The notes beneath the pieces are model-generated. The model was given only the letters and a program-made list of their open reading frames with translations, was not told where the DNA came from and ran no database searches. From Isoetes taiwanensis (Eukaryota; Streptophyta; Lycopodiopsida; Isoetales; Isoetaceae), in NCBI GenBank assembly GCA_021234155.1, contig JAJEKV010000110.1, positions 2,138,338 to 2,202,337 of the forward strand: a DNA stretch of 64,000 bases, given 5' to 3'. The position numbers were made by a program, and so were the translations under genes. Below, piece by piece: positions 52,801 through 61,666 of this stretch (position 1 is its first letter; each line of letters begins with the position of its first letter).

Positions 52801-53564
52801 CGTTTATACACTGCTACTTCTCCAGGCCTTGCAAGCTTTGATTGCATCCGGCTGACTTGTCTTGAACCTTCTCCTTCACCTTCACTAAAAGTTCTAATAC
52901 AGCAATATGGAGGATTAATACCACAACTAAAAAATACAAGAAAAAAATTGTAGCGCAAGTGAAGTTATATACCTTTACGTCACGCTTTACGTAGTACTTC
53001 TCGGATGATTCTAGTGATCCCACATCGGTCGAGGGTTCAGATCGAGGTTTCTTAAAAGGCGGCATGGCATATTCATCAACGATATCACACTCTTTATCCG
53101 CTTCAAATCTGAGGTTGCTTGGGTTGCTTCACGACCAACTCATTGGCAAATGCCACATCGGCCAGAGGTTCAGATCGAGGTTTCTTAAAAGCTGGCATGT
53201 CACATTCATGCAAAAGTTCAAGATCAGCAAGGATATCACACTCTTTGTCTGCTTCAAATACAGGTTGCTTGGGTTGCTTCACAACCAACTCATTGGCAAA
53301 TGCAACTTCTACTGTGTTCTCACGACAAAAATGCCTCTCTTCCCTTTTTTGAAGTGAAATAGGAATCCGTCGTAAACCCAGGAAGCAAAACTCTTTGCCC
53401 TTCAGTGCATCTAATTCATCTACTTCTATCTCCCTTCGAACCACACTATAGCTGCAGTTTGGTGGGCAATGCACGTACCCAATCTCATTTTTCTCCAAAA
53501 AAATAAACACTGGCCTGACTGTATCCTCATGTGACATTGGAATGAGTTCAAAAACAAGAAACAA
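46885..53564 (-). CDS. Putative transposase gene of the unclassified DNA transposon, multi-exon, damaged
   Basis: Exon-like blocks, all minus strand, run from right to left. 53,564-52,978 is an N-terminal region with coding tandem repeats; a GTATAT donor follows. 52,900-52,560 has an IYCRGM block and a C..H block. 52,430-52,260 has ITCDIC, and 52,124-52,030 has EHITSQAHVKKYEE; together they could form a CCHH zinc finger split by an intron. 50,394-50,089 is a middle block. 49,482-48,890 has GHASDGDSVRRKCML, DYIHNGKKLVNALDSEARRL and a DVKRVDRQ block. 48,806-48,142 has NFISQQTFVDIEISCH and LTGSDCCENFFSKVGGM. 47,604-46,885 has VICKSTLVSQLNGNPWLSKD and WYVGRVLSMR. Conserved Asp and Glu in the core could be a DDE-type triad, but that is inference. 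TAA at 52,683-52,685 and several shifts break the frame. The blocks give me only an impression of uncharacterised eukaryotic proteins seen before. Confidence 0.65.
47620..48140. other. Intron-like AT-rich stretch with repeated TTTAGCTAAA words
   Basis: It lies between two coding blocks of the transposase gene. TTTAGCTAAA or close variants occur at least five times. It may be an intron enlarged by a small MITE, but I cannot define ends. Confidence 0.35.
50400..52000. other. Transposon interior without readable coding blocks
   Basis: Between the zinc-finger block and the middle block, no minus-strand frame shows conserved features. Plus-strand open frames at 51,108-51,463 exist but look like chance. 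This part may be a large intron, or it may contain a second damaged gene. Confidence 0.4.
53021..53303 (-). repeat. Coding tandem repeat in the transposase N-terminal region
   Basis: Two units (53,021-53,153 and 53,154-53,303) encode repeats of the form AFKKPRSEP..DVAFANELVVKQPKQP, the second with an extra segment of about 17 bases. The repeat is Lys/Pro-rich and probably unstructured. A partial third KKPRSEP copy follows downstream. Such repeats often vary in number between copies of an element. Confidence 0.8.
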
Positions 53565-54027
53565 ATCTTGATGGACTTTATATGAGAATGAATGCAGCCC
53601 CCTTAAACTAGAACGGATTCAGTCCTCTTAGAACAGATTTATAGGGTCTGTAGCAATGCCCTAGCAATGCACAGAACAATGCATTTCCCTGATTCGATTC
53701 TAACTACGATAATCAAACCACGCTACTAAACCTCCAAAAACTACCTTACCTTGCAGTTGTAGCTTCGGCAACACGTCACGGGCTTTTCTCGATGGGCTCG
53801 ACCTCGAGGAACACAAGATCCGGAGAAGACTTCGAGGGAGCTCGTCGATTCCAAAAAAAAATTTGTTTGGGCCCCTTCATTATACGGACCGGGGAAGCAT
53901 TGAAGGTACCCCCTCAATGTATGCATAAAAACCAACCCTTAGAACCGTCGAATGCGATATCGTACGGATTGCCCTAAAAAGGGACCCCCTTCCGTACACG
54001 CACATGTATGGGGGTCCCAAGAAGATG

Positions 54028-54040
54028 TGCACCCCCCGGG
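54028..54040 (-). repeat. Right terminal inverted repeat of the large DNA transposon
   Basis: TGCACCCCCCGGG, the perfect inverse of the left end at 44,581-44,593. It is followed at once by the second TSD copy. Confidence 0.95.
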
Positions 54041-54048
54041 TCATGAAC
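54041..54048. repeat. 8-bp target-site duplication, right copy (TCATGAAC)
   Basis: Second copy of the target site; from here the LTR continues normally with CTACTCGAAAAC. Confidence 0.95.
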
Positions 54049-54404
54049 CTACTCGAAAACAAGGAAAAATACGTAGAAAATATGCAAGAAATACGGAAGA
54101 AATACGCCAAGATCGGCAAAGAATCTGATATATGAACAAGAATCAAGAATACAATGGCCTGAAGGCAAGCAGGAACAGGAGACAGATGCCTAGAAGGCTC
54201 AAGACTGGCGTTGAACCAGGAATGGTTCGACAAGAAGGAGGTGCCTCCTTATATATCTAGATCAACGGTCAGGACCGCGCCACTCCAATGGATGAGATCG
54301 CGCCAAGTGTCGTGCATGCATTTAGGTTCTAGAATATTCTAGAACCTCCTGGAGATAGTCCCACATATGAGGAAGACGTGATGGAATGTCTTCAACAAAT
54401 ATTG

Positions 54405-54478
54405 GTAGTGCACTTGGCAAGGGTGTATGACTCGCAACTAGAAGATTGCGAGTTCAAACCCTATCTTGTGCAACTACT
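54405..54478 (+). repeat. tRNA-like segment within the 3' LTR
   Basis: GTAGTGCAC at the start can pair with GTGCAACTAC at the end. CTCGCAA and TTGCGAG form a central 7-bp stem around an 8-nt loop, followed by GAGTTCAAACCC, a B-box-like word. The layout resembles a decayed tRNA. The other LTR keeps most of it at 57,500-57,575. It is probably a tRNA-derived or SINE-like insert, not a functional tRNA gene. Confidence 0.4.
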
Positions 54479-54559
54479 CTTTTGCATCCGTGTGACGACC
54501 ATCTCTTGTACATACGAGTATAATGTTCGTATGATACGAATATCTGTATGGTCGTCACA

Positions 54560-54580
54560 CCATCCCCCTCCTACGACGGC
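54560..54580 (-). promoter_or_regulatory. Polypurine tract of the Ty3 element
   Basis: On the minus strand, AGGAGGGGGATGG lies immediately before the LTR start. The PPT primes plus-strand DNA synthesis in LTR retroelements. Position and composition support the call. Confidence 0.8.
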
Positions 54581-54689
54581 GACGAGTCCTCGGAGCTGGG
54601 GCCGGAGTACTCAAACTTGGCTTGTTCGGGTAACGTCGGTGAAACTCCGCAATTTTGTCAGGCGCATTAGTCAGATTCTCGGCAGGCTC

Positions 54690-57063
54690 TCAGGTTCTAT
54701 CACTTGGCGAGTAATCTTCCCAATCGACAAAGTAATACAATCGTCGACGAAGAAACTTGGAGTCCAGAATCTCTCGAACCTCGAACTCCTCATGATCATC
54801 AATTTCTACTGGTGGTGGCGGCGGAGGAACGCGATCCGGGAAAGTGTTAACTATGTAGGGCTCCAATAGAGAAACATGAAATACTGGGTGGAGCCGAACA
54901 GCTGGAGGGAGCTCGAGCCGGAATGCCACATTGCTGATTTGAGCCGTGATCCGATAGGGACCAAGGCGACAATAGTCAAGCTTGTTGCAGAGACATGAGG
55001 TAGGAAGCTCCTTACGAAGAAGCCAGACAAGGTCACCAACATGAAATTTAGGAGCTTCCTGACAATGCAAATTAGCATAATGCCGATAACGTTCCTGTGC
55101 TCGGTAAAGATGATGCTGAAGATCTGATTGAAGAGCTTGGAGTTTCTCAAGTCGAGACTCGGCACTAGGATTGACAGAGTCACCGCCAGTGACAGTAAGG
55201 GACCAACGAGGATGCTGACCAAAGTTCAGAAAGAACGGAGTCTGGCCAGTGGAGGCATGTACTGAGTTATTATAGGCAAACTCAGCTAATGGAAGATAAT
55301 CGACCCAATCATCCTGCTGATAACTGATAAAGCACCTTAAATATTGCTCCAGAGTCTGATTAGTGCGCTCTTCCTGCCCATTACTTTCTGGATGATGACT
55401 AGATGTCAGTGAGCGGTCGATATACAATAACTCCAAAATCCGCTTCCAAAACCCTGCGACGAACTGCGGTCCACGATCGCTGACGATAGTGTCGGGCAAG
55501 CCATGAAGTCTGACTACTTCACGAAGAAGAAGATCCTTGTTCCCTCACTGGTGATGGTGATGTTGCAGGGAATAAAATGAGCCATCTTAGAGAAACGATC
55601 AACAACAATTATGATGGCATCATAACCCCGAGAGAGGGGCAGCTCCGGAATAAAGTCTATAGAAATGCTCTTCCAAGGTCCATCTGATACCGGCAATGGC
55701 TGAAGAAGGCCATGAGAAAATGTCTTGGAACCTTCGCTCGACAACAGATGTCACATGGTCGAATAAAAGCTTCAACAGAGCGACGAAGCCCAGGCCACCA
55801 ATACTCTCGACTAATAAGTTCAAGAGTCTTGGCTACTCCAATGTGTCTGGCCATAGGTGAATCATGGCAAGCCTGAAGAACCCGAAGCTTAGAAGCACCA
55901 TCTGGCACATATAGAAGCCCATCACGGAGCAGGAGTCCATCTCGAACCTCAAAACGATCATAGTCTGATCCTATTTGCTGAGAAGAGGATGCAGCGCCAA
56001 TGTGTGAGAATACATCTTGAGCCAATGGATCGGAGGGCAGAGATGCTCGAACAGACTGCAACAAGGCTGTATCATGAGGCCTCTCAAACACAGTGAGAGC
56101 CATAAGTTGGAACCGATCAGGCCCTAAAATAACCTGTGATTGCGTATCAAATGCAGGATCACCTAGTTTGGGTTCAAGGTAGGAGCGTCGAGACAAGGCA
56201 TCAGGCTTTCCTTGGAGGGATCCAGAACGGTACTTGATCACGAAATCAATCCGGGATAATACTTGAGTATGCCACCGGGCCTGGCGACGGTTGAGCACTC
56301 GAGCAGACTGAAAATATTCTAGATTTTGATGATCTTTGTAGACTGTGACCTTATAAGGAGATCCCTCCAGGAAACATCTCCACTCCTCGAAAGAATCCAC
56401 TATCGCCAACAACTCCTTGTCATAAATGGGATAGTTGATTTCAGCAGCCTAAAATTTTCGTGAGTGATAGGCGATTGGATGCAATTCATGGTCATCCCCC
56501 TCCTGTGACAGGATCCCACCAAGTGCAAAATCAGAAGCATCTGCTTCGACAACATATGGGGGCAAAGGATCTGCATTAGCAAGAACTGGCGTCGTGGTGA
56601 ACGCATGCTTCAGGGTAACAAAAGCAGATTCCGCTTCCACAGTCCATTTAAATGGCACGTCCTTGACCGTGAGGCGCGTCAAAGAAGGGCAATGTCCGAA
56701 TAATCCCGAATGAAACGTCGATAGAAATTGGCAAACCCAAGAAAACACTGAACATCTCGAATGGATGAAGGTGTTTGCCACTCCAGAACAGTGTTGATCT
56801 ATGAGGGTGGAGCTGGATCACAAGCCTGATCTGATTCAAAAACCACGGAGCTTGGACCGAGTGCCGTCAAACTTCTCTGGCAGGCTGATTTTAGGCTCTG
56901 ATAGCCTCAATCTAGAACTAGAAGCAGATTCATGTGAAGCAACACGTTCCTTAAGCTCTTTATTGTCCAACTGCAACTGCTGGCATACTTGAACAAGCTG
57001 CTGGACCTGCTGTAATAACATCGAAACCTCCTCCATAGATATGAAGTCACCAAATACGAGCAA
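54690..57063 (-). mobile_element. Ty3 chromovirus internal region: gag start fused to RT C-terminus, RNase H, integrase, chromodomain
   Basis: Order on the minus strand is as follows. Gag start at 57,063 (coiled-coil-like, then EPKISLPEKFDGTRSKLRGF). An abrupt switch near 56,800 to the RT C-terminus (FKWTVEAESAF near 56,650). RNase H with YVVEADASDFALGGIL. An in-frame TAG at 56,449-56,451. NYPIYDKELLAIV. The integrase zinc finger (H..H..C..C, ending [11 protein letters not shown] near 55,760). The integrase core with [26 protein letters not shown] and NGQEERTNQT giving D, D and E. Then HPVFHVSLLEPY and a C-terminal chromodomain (YYFVDWEDYSPSDRT). Most of gag, all of protease and the RT catalytic YVDD box are gone, so this is an internal-deletion derivative. 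Two shifts lie near 55,505 and 55,700. Confidence 0.92.
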
Positions 57064-57117
57064 AAAACTGCTTAGGATCAGAGCAGGAAAGAACCGGTAA
57101 GGGATTCTGGTTCAAAC

Positions 57118-57676
57118 TGTCATGAACCTACTCGAAAACAAGGAAAAATACGTGAAAAATACGCAAGAAATACGGAAGAAATATGCCAAGATCGGCAAAG
57201 AATCTGATATATGAACAAGAATCAAGAATACAATGGCCCGAAGGCAAGCAGGAACACGAGACAGATGCCTAGAAGGCTCAAGACTGGCGTTGAACCGGAA
57301 TGGTTCGACAAGAAGGAGGTGCCTCCTTATATATTTAGGTCAACGGTATCGCACCACTCCAATGGATGAGATCGCACCAGGTGTCGCGCATGCATTTAGG
57401 TTCTAGAATCATGCATTTAGGTTCTAGAATATTCTAGAACCTCCTGGAGATAGTCCCACATATGAGGAAGACGTGATGTAATGTCTTCAACAAATATTGG
57501 TAGTGCACTTGGCAAGGGTGTATGACTTGCAACTGGAAGGTTGCGAGTTCAAACTCTGTCTTGTGCAACTACCCTTTCGCATCTGTGGGATGACCATCTC
57601 TTGTACGTATGAGTATAATGTTACAGATGACCATCTCTTGTACGTATGAGTATAATGTTTGTACGATACGAATATC
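57118..57676 (-). mobile_element. Ty3 element 5' LTR
   Basis: It starts TGTCATGAACCTACTCG and matches the 3' LTR. It carries two short tandem duplications absent from the other LTR: CATGCATTTAGGTTCTAGAAT near 57,390-57,430, and a CATCTCTTGTACGTATGAGT block near 57,590-57,655. The last 12-14 bases expected from the other LTR are missing at the outer end, where the next element's LTR begins directly. No clear primer-binding site starting TGG follows the LTR on the minus strand. Confidence 0.92.
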
Positions 57677-58085
57677 TGGCGTGGAAAATACAAAGATACG
57701 TACTTTATTATAAAACAGAGGAGATTACAATCAGATCATCAGATCAAAAGTTTTGGACCTGAGTCCTTTCACACAATAATATAGAAGACACATAACAAGG
57801 TCCGCAGTGGACCATAAGGAACACACATAAGAAAACACAACATGGCCCCTAAAGTGAGCCGTCAAAGAACTGCAGATGCCGCCGTATGCACTACTCACCT
57901 GCAGGATTACAGTACATCAGTACTCAATATAATTATACAAAGTTGTGGTTGAAGAGATCACCCACTTGAGAATGAAAATGAGAAATGAAAATGAGGGAAT
58001 CCTATGATGCCTAAGGCTTAGCATTATAGCAGTAGACGGTTCCATCCTAATATGCTTATATGCAAATCCCCAATCCTAGGATGCA
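57677..58085 (-). mobile_element. 3' LTR of a second Ty3 chromovirus
   Basis: A 409-bp segment begins TGGCGTGG and ends at TGCA. It is bordered on the element side by a purine tract on the minus strand (AAAGGGGTTGGGGTAGA, polypurine tract). An AATAAA signal on the minus strand lies near 57,704-57,709. The 5' LTR is not in the window, so the assignment rests on position, TG..CA ends and the PPT. Confidence 0.7.
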
Positions 58086-58127
58086 TCTACCCCAACCCCT
58101 TTGCATGATCCCTGTCGGATCTAATAC

Positions 58128-59537
58128 TCAACTACATACCATTGGAGTTGGAATCGATAGCATCGTAGATAGTTGGACCCTGGCATTGCCGAAGTCGTGG
58201 TAAGCCTTATCAAGGTCTTGTGTGGCATCCTTAGGCAAGTGTTTCCACTTAACCAAGTACTGCAATATCTGGGTTCTTCTCATTTGCTTAAATGACCTGT
58301 CGAAAAGAGCTTCTGGGAGAATTTCTAATTGCTCGTATGTCATCTCCAGGAATGTTGGCGTATCAAGAATCTCGTGTGCTTCTTCAAAAGGCTTACGTGG
58401 AAAACTTTATGGACCTTGAGATGAGCAGGTAAATTTCAACTTATAGGTTTGGGGACCTATTCGTTCTATAATCTGGAAGGGTCCCACCCATCGTGATGCC
58501 AGTTTCTTACAATTACCAATTTGAGCTTGACCTGCTTAACTTTAATTTTCAACAATACGGATTCACCAACTTGAAATTCGCGCGGCGTGCAGTGTCTGTC
58601 TGCTAAACTCTTTTGTCGACTCCCTGCTGCCAATAGATACCGCGCGCATATTCGTAAGCAACTGCTGTGATACTGCCACCTTGGAAATGGGGTTATGGTA
58701 TCTGGAGTAAGACATTGATATCCATAGGTGATCATGAAGGGAGACATCATCGAGGACTCCTGCTTAATACTATTATAGGTAAATTCCACCAAGTGAATGT
58801 AATCTACCCATTGAGATTGCTTATACCAGAGGTAATTGCGTAGCATATCCTCAATAATGCGTTTGTACGCTCTGACTGCCCATCTGTCTGAGGGTGATAT
58901 GCTGTACTCATGGCAAGCTTAGTTTATATAGTGCTAAAGAAGTCCTTCCAAAAAGCACTAACAAACTTAGGATCACGATCCGAAATAATGGTTCTTGACA
59001 TCTTATGGAGCCAAAAAATCTCTTTGGAGAACAAGAGTGTCGTATTCAAAGCAGTGTTAGTGGTGCGACATGACAAGAAATGCGCCAGCTTAGAAAGCTT
59101 GTCGACTACCACCATCAAGGCATCAGATCCTCTAAGTGTCCGTGGAAGACCCACAATGAAGTCCATGGTAATGACATCCCATTTTGCATTGGGAACGTCT
59201 AGAGGTTCAAGTTCGCCTGGAGTCCTTAACTACTCGGCTTTTGTCTGCTGGCAAAGTTGGCACTGCTTAATGTAGCGGGCAATATGCTTCTTCATACTAG
59301 GCCAGAAATAACTGGATATTATCTTGAAATATGTCTTCATGAATCCAACATGACCCACAATGGGACTTCTATGTGTGTCATGGAGCCTCCTAACTCCTGA
59401 TGACTCGGGTACACACAACTTATCTCGGTAATACAAAAGATTACCGTCCCTCTTATAATGCCTGTATGGTTTCCCTCTCCTTGTCTGTCCTGGCCTCCTT
59501 AGAAAGGCTGCCCACACACCACTGAATTCGGGATCAG
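58128..59537 (-). mobile_element. Second Ty3 chromovirus: integrase and chromodomain, 5' part missing
   Basis: From right to left: DGNLLYYRDKLCVPESSG, the integrase zinc finger (HRSPIVGHVGF, then CQLCQQTKAE), MDFIVGLPRTLRGSDAL with VVDKLSKLAHFL, IISDRDPKFVSAFW, and YHPQTDGQSERTN (D, D, E present). The C-terminal domain follows near 58,480-58,560, and a chromodomain-like end (QILQYLVKWKHLPKDAT) near 58,230. The frame is broken in several places. Upstream of 59,537 the element is cut off and palindrome-bearing DNA begins. Gag, protease, RT and RNase H are absent. Confidence 0.88.
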
Positions 59538-59560
59538 TTGGACCCTCCCCACCTTTCCTT

Positions 59561-59602
59561 GGAAACCTCCCCAACTTTCCTGGAAAACCAGGGGAGGTTT
59601 CC
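59561..59602. repeat. 42-bp palindrome 1 (GGAAACCTCCCC arms)
   Basis: GGAAACCTCCCC at 59,561-59,572 and its inverse GGGGAGGTTTCC at 59,591-59,602 flank an 18-nt loop that is itself partly palindromic (TTTCCTGGAAA). Two further half-sites follow at 59,616-59,627 and 59,638-59,649. Confidence 0.93.
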
Positions 59603-59787
59603 ATATACGAAAACAGGGGAGGTTTCCATGGAAAATTGGGGAGGTTTCCCATAAAAATTAGTAAAAAAGCCCCTCCACGATCTGCCTTGATTCACGTGCT
59701 TCTTTAATAGCCACCTCGGTGGTTGTGTAAACATGCCCTTATTAATTACACCCGCCTTTATTAATTATGGCCTTCTATTTTTTTAAT

Positions 59788-59829
59788 GGAAACCTCCCCA
59801 ATTTTCCGAGGAAACTAGGGGAGGTTTCC
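59788..59829. repeat. 42-bp palindrome 2 (GGAAACCTCCCC arms)
   Basis: The arms are the same 12 bases at 59,788-59,799 and 59,818-59,829, again around an 18-nt loop with a different sequence (TTTTCC-GAG-GAAA core). Confidence 0.93.
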
Positions 59830-61112
59830 ATAGAATGTTTATAGTATAGTAAAACAAAGCAAAAAAAACAAAACAAGTTGCTAAGATCGGATTGAAGAGC
59901 AGAGTCTTATGAGTCCCTTAAAACTGGCCGACATCCATGTTTTATAGTCTAATCCTTAGAATTTAGGGATTCAAGCTTCAGTATGTTTGATTATGGCATA
60001 TGGGGCAATATGAAGAGATATGTGGATAACAATCTCTCAATAACCTTACCTTTTGGACTACGACAAAAGAATGTAAATCAAAGTAGAATTGCCATGCTCA
60101 ATGCTCAGTGGATGTAACCATTCGATGAGCTTTCTACCATTCTAGAAAAAGGGGGGATTTTTGGAATATAAATCCGACGATGAGGGTTTTGCTTCTCAGA
60201 TTGTGGATGCTTATCATTTGTTTGCTTCATGGCCCCATCACCCTGCTCCAAATCCTGCTGCAAAAAATGGTGCCATCAAAACTGAAGCTGCGGATTGAAT
60301 TCTGCTGTGTAATACGGAGGCCGGATCTGTACAGTAATTTTGTGAGAAGGATTTTGAGCTCCCTTATCAATTTGTTGAGCTCTCAAAAATCTAACTTTCC
60401 TTCTCGGGCCCTTTTGGCTGCTTAGTTTTTCTGTCATGAAAAGATTTGATGATCTGTTTATGCCGATGTTCTTCATTGCCGCTGTTGCACCTTTGTGCAG
60501 ATCTGGTGATAATAACACCTCTTTGCTCTAGATCATTTGCATTTCCAGATCAGTTTTACTTGTTACTAAGAAAAAAATTCTAAATCTGATGAGAAAATTT
60601 GGAGCAGGTATTTGCTGCTGCAGATGCGCCTGATACTGAGAATAAGCCGAATTTGGATGCAAAAAATTTCTGTGGAGCGATTGGTTATGGCACGAGTCGC
60701 CTATTTGCTCATCCAGATTTCTGACCAGATGCCGCTCGTCCAGAGGCTCGATTTTTAGTCCCCTGCTCAATCAAATCAGAACAAACCCTGCTTGAATCGA
60801 TTTTCACTCCCCTGCTCAATCAAACCAGAACAAACCCATTTCTAATCTATCAACCACCATTTTTCCACGAAAAGCAACATCAAAATCGGCTGGGCAGATG
60901 ATCGAAGAGGACAAATCCGCCAACAATCTAATAACACTAACCCCCCAACAAACTGAATCGCTCTAGATGCGGCTCCAATGCTTCAAGAATGTGCATGTAG
61001 AACTGGAATAGGAAAGGCATACGAAAAGCTTCTTTAAATTTTGACGTTCATTATGGTTCATTATGAATAGCTGCTCGTCATAAATAGAAAGACTGTATTT
61101 TTAGAATCCTAT
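59830..61112. other. Stretch between palindrome clusters, no recognised gene
   Basis: About 1.28 kb with several short open frames on both strands, none like a known family. A 30-bp unit around CCCCTGCTCAATCAAA is repeated near 60,761 and 60,809. It may be the interior of a foldback or MITE-like element bounded by the two palindrome clusters. Confidence 0.5.
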
Positions 61113-61138
61113 GGAAACCTCCCCAGGTTAGCAATATT

Positions 61139-61180
61139 GGAAACCTCCCCAGGCTTTAGCCGAAAGCTGGGGAGGTTTCC
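61139..61180. repeat. 42-bp palindrome 3 (GGAAACCTCCCC arms)
   Basis: The same arms lie at 61,139-61,150 and 61,169-61,180 around an 18-nt loop (GCTTT..AAAGC core). A half-site lies at 61,113-61,124 and a one-base variant arm at about 61,193-61,205. TTGGAC at 59,538 and GTCCAA at 61,217-61,222 could be outer inverted ends of a foldback-type element of about 1.69 kb. Confidence 0.9.
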
Positions 61181-61666
61181 ACAGAAGAAAATGGGAGAGG
61201 TTTCCAGTCCTTGGGAGTCCAACCCAAATCGGGCAAATATAATTTGAACGTAATGGAATAGTTTGTTCAAACAAAGAAATATTGGACTTTAGAATTGCTT
61301 GCAAGAGTAAGTTTGTAACAACTTTTTTTTTCAGCCACATTGTTTTATATCTAGACTAGATATTTTGGATAGTAATTGGATGAATAAGAACCTATGCACC
61401 CATATAGTGTGCACCTTCTACCAATATCAAGGCAGGGGATATATTTTAATAATCACTTACAGGGGGCAAACAATATGAGGCATTTTCCAATTGAAAATTT
61501 CTTAAACCCAACTCCTCAACAAAAACAAAAAAACATGTATTCGTGGAATATGCTGTTTCTGACATCATCATGGGAAAAGTCATCTGCCCAATGTCCATAG
61601 CATAGATGATGCTTTTGTTTATGACGTCCCTTTGTATTTCTAGAAAGAATTGAATGAAAAGCCTCA

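Larger units (their letters stand above)
44581..54040. mobile_element. 9,460-bp DNA transposon, unclassified, with 13-bp TIRs and 8-bp TSD
   Basis: The element begins CCCGGGGGGTGCA at 44,581 and ends with the exact inverse at 54,028-54,040. It is flanked by TCATGAAC on both sides and interrupts an LTR whose uninterrupted sister is in the same window. Subterminal regions carry TACGG-containing words (44,649-44,656; 44,680-44,687; 53,980-53,996) and C-runs. One large minus-strand gene fills 46,885-53,564. The 2.3 kb at the left end is non-coding and contains a 415-bp tandem duplication. An 8-bp TSD is typical of hAT, P and Zisupton-like elements. The TIR does not start with CA as most hAT and P ends do, and no hAT dimerisation domain is visible. 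Superfamily is left open. Confidence 0.93.
54041..54559 (-). mobile_element. Ty3 element 3' LTR (main part)
   Basis: This aligns with 57,120-57,676 with roughly two dozen differences, mostly C/T transitions. On the minus strand it begins TGTGACGACCATACAG at 54,559 and ends at the transposon junction, with the missing 10 bp at 44,571-44,580. The purine tract AGGAGGGGGATGG (polypurine tract) sits directly upstream on the minus strand, as expected for a 3' LTR. A perfect 12-bp inverted repeat, TGTGACGACCAT, links 54,491-54,502 and 54,548-54,559. A tRNA-like fold lies at about 54,405-54,478. Confidence 0.93.

Noticed and set aside
44581-54040. Assignment of the large transposon to hAT because a hAT transposase fragment lies at 43,735-44,470
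   Set aside because: The hAT fragment lies outside the terminal repeats and TSD, beyond the start of the interrupted LTR, so it belongs to the older flank.
53861-54040. Possible LTR of another retroelement at the right edge of the transposon
   Set aside because: The segment is fully accounted for as the subterminal region and TIR; the real LTR starts at 54,041 after the TSD.
57118-57135. Standard initiator-methionine tRNA primer-binding site next to the 5' LTR
   Set aside because: The minus-strand sequence after the LTR (GTTTGAACCAGAATCC) does not begin with TGG and does not match the usual TGGTATCAGAGC; no PBS is called.
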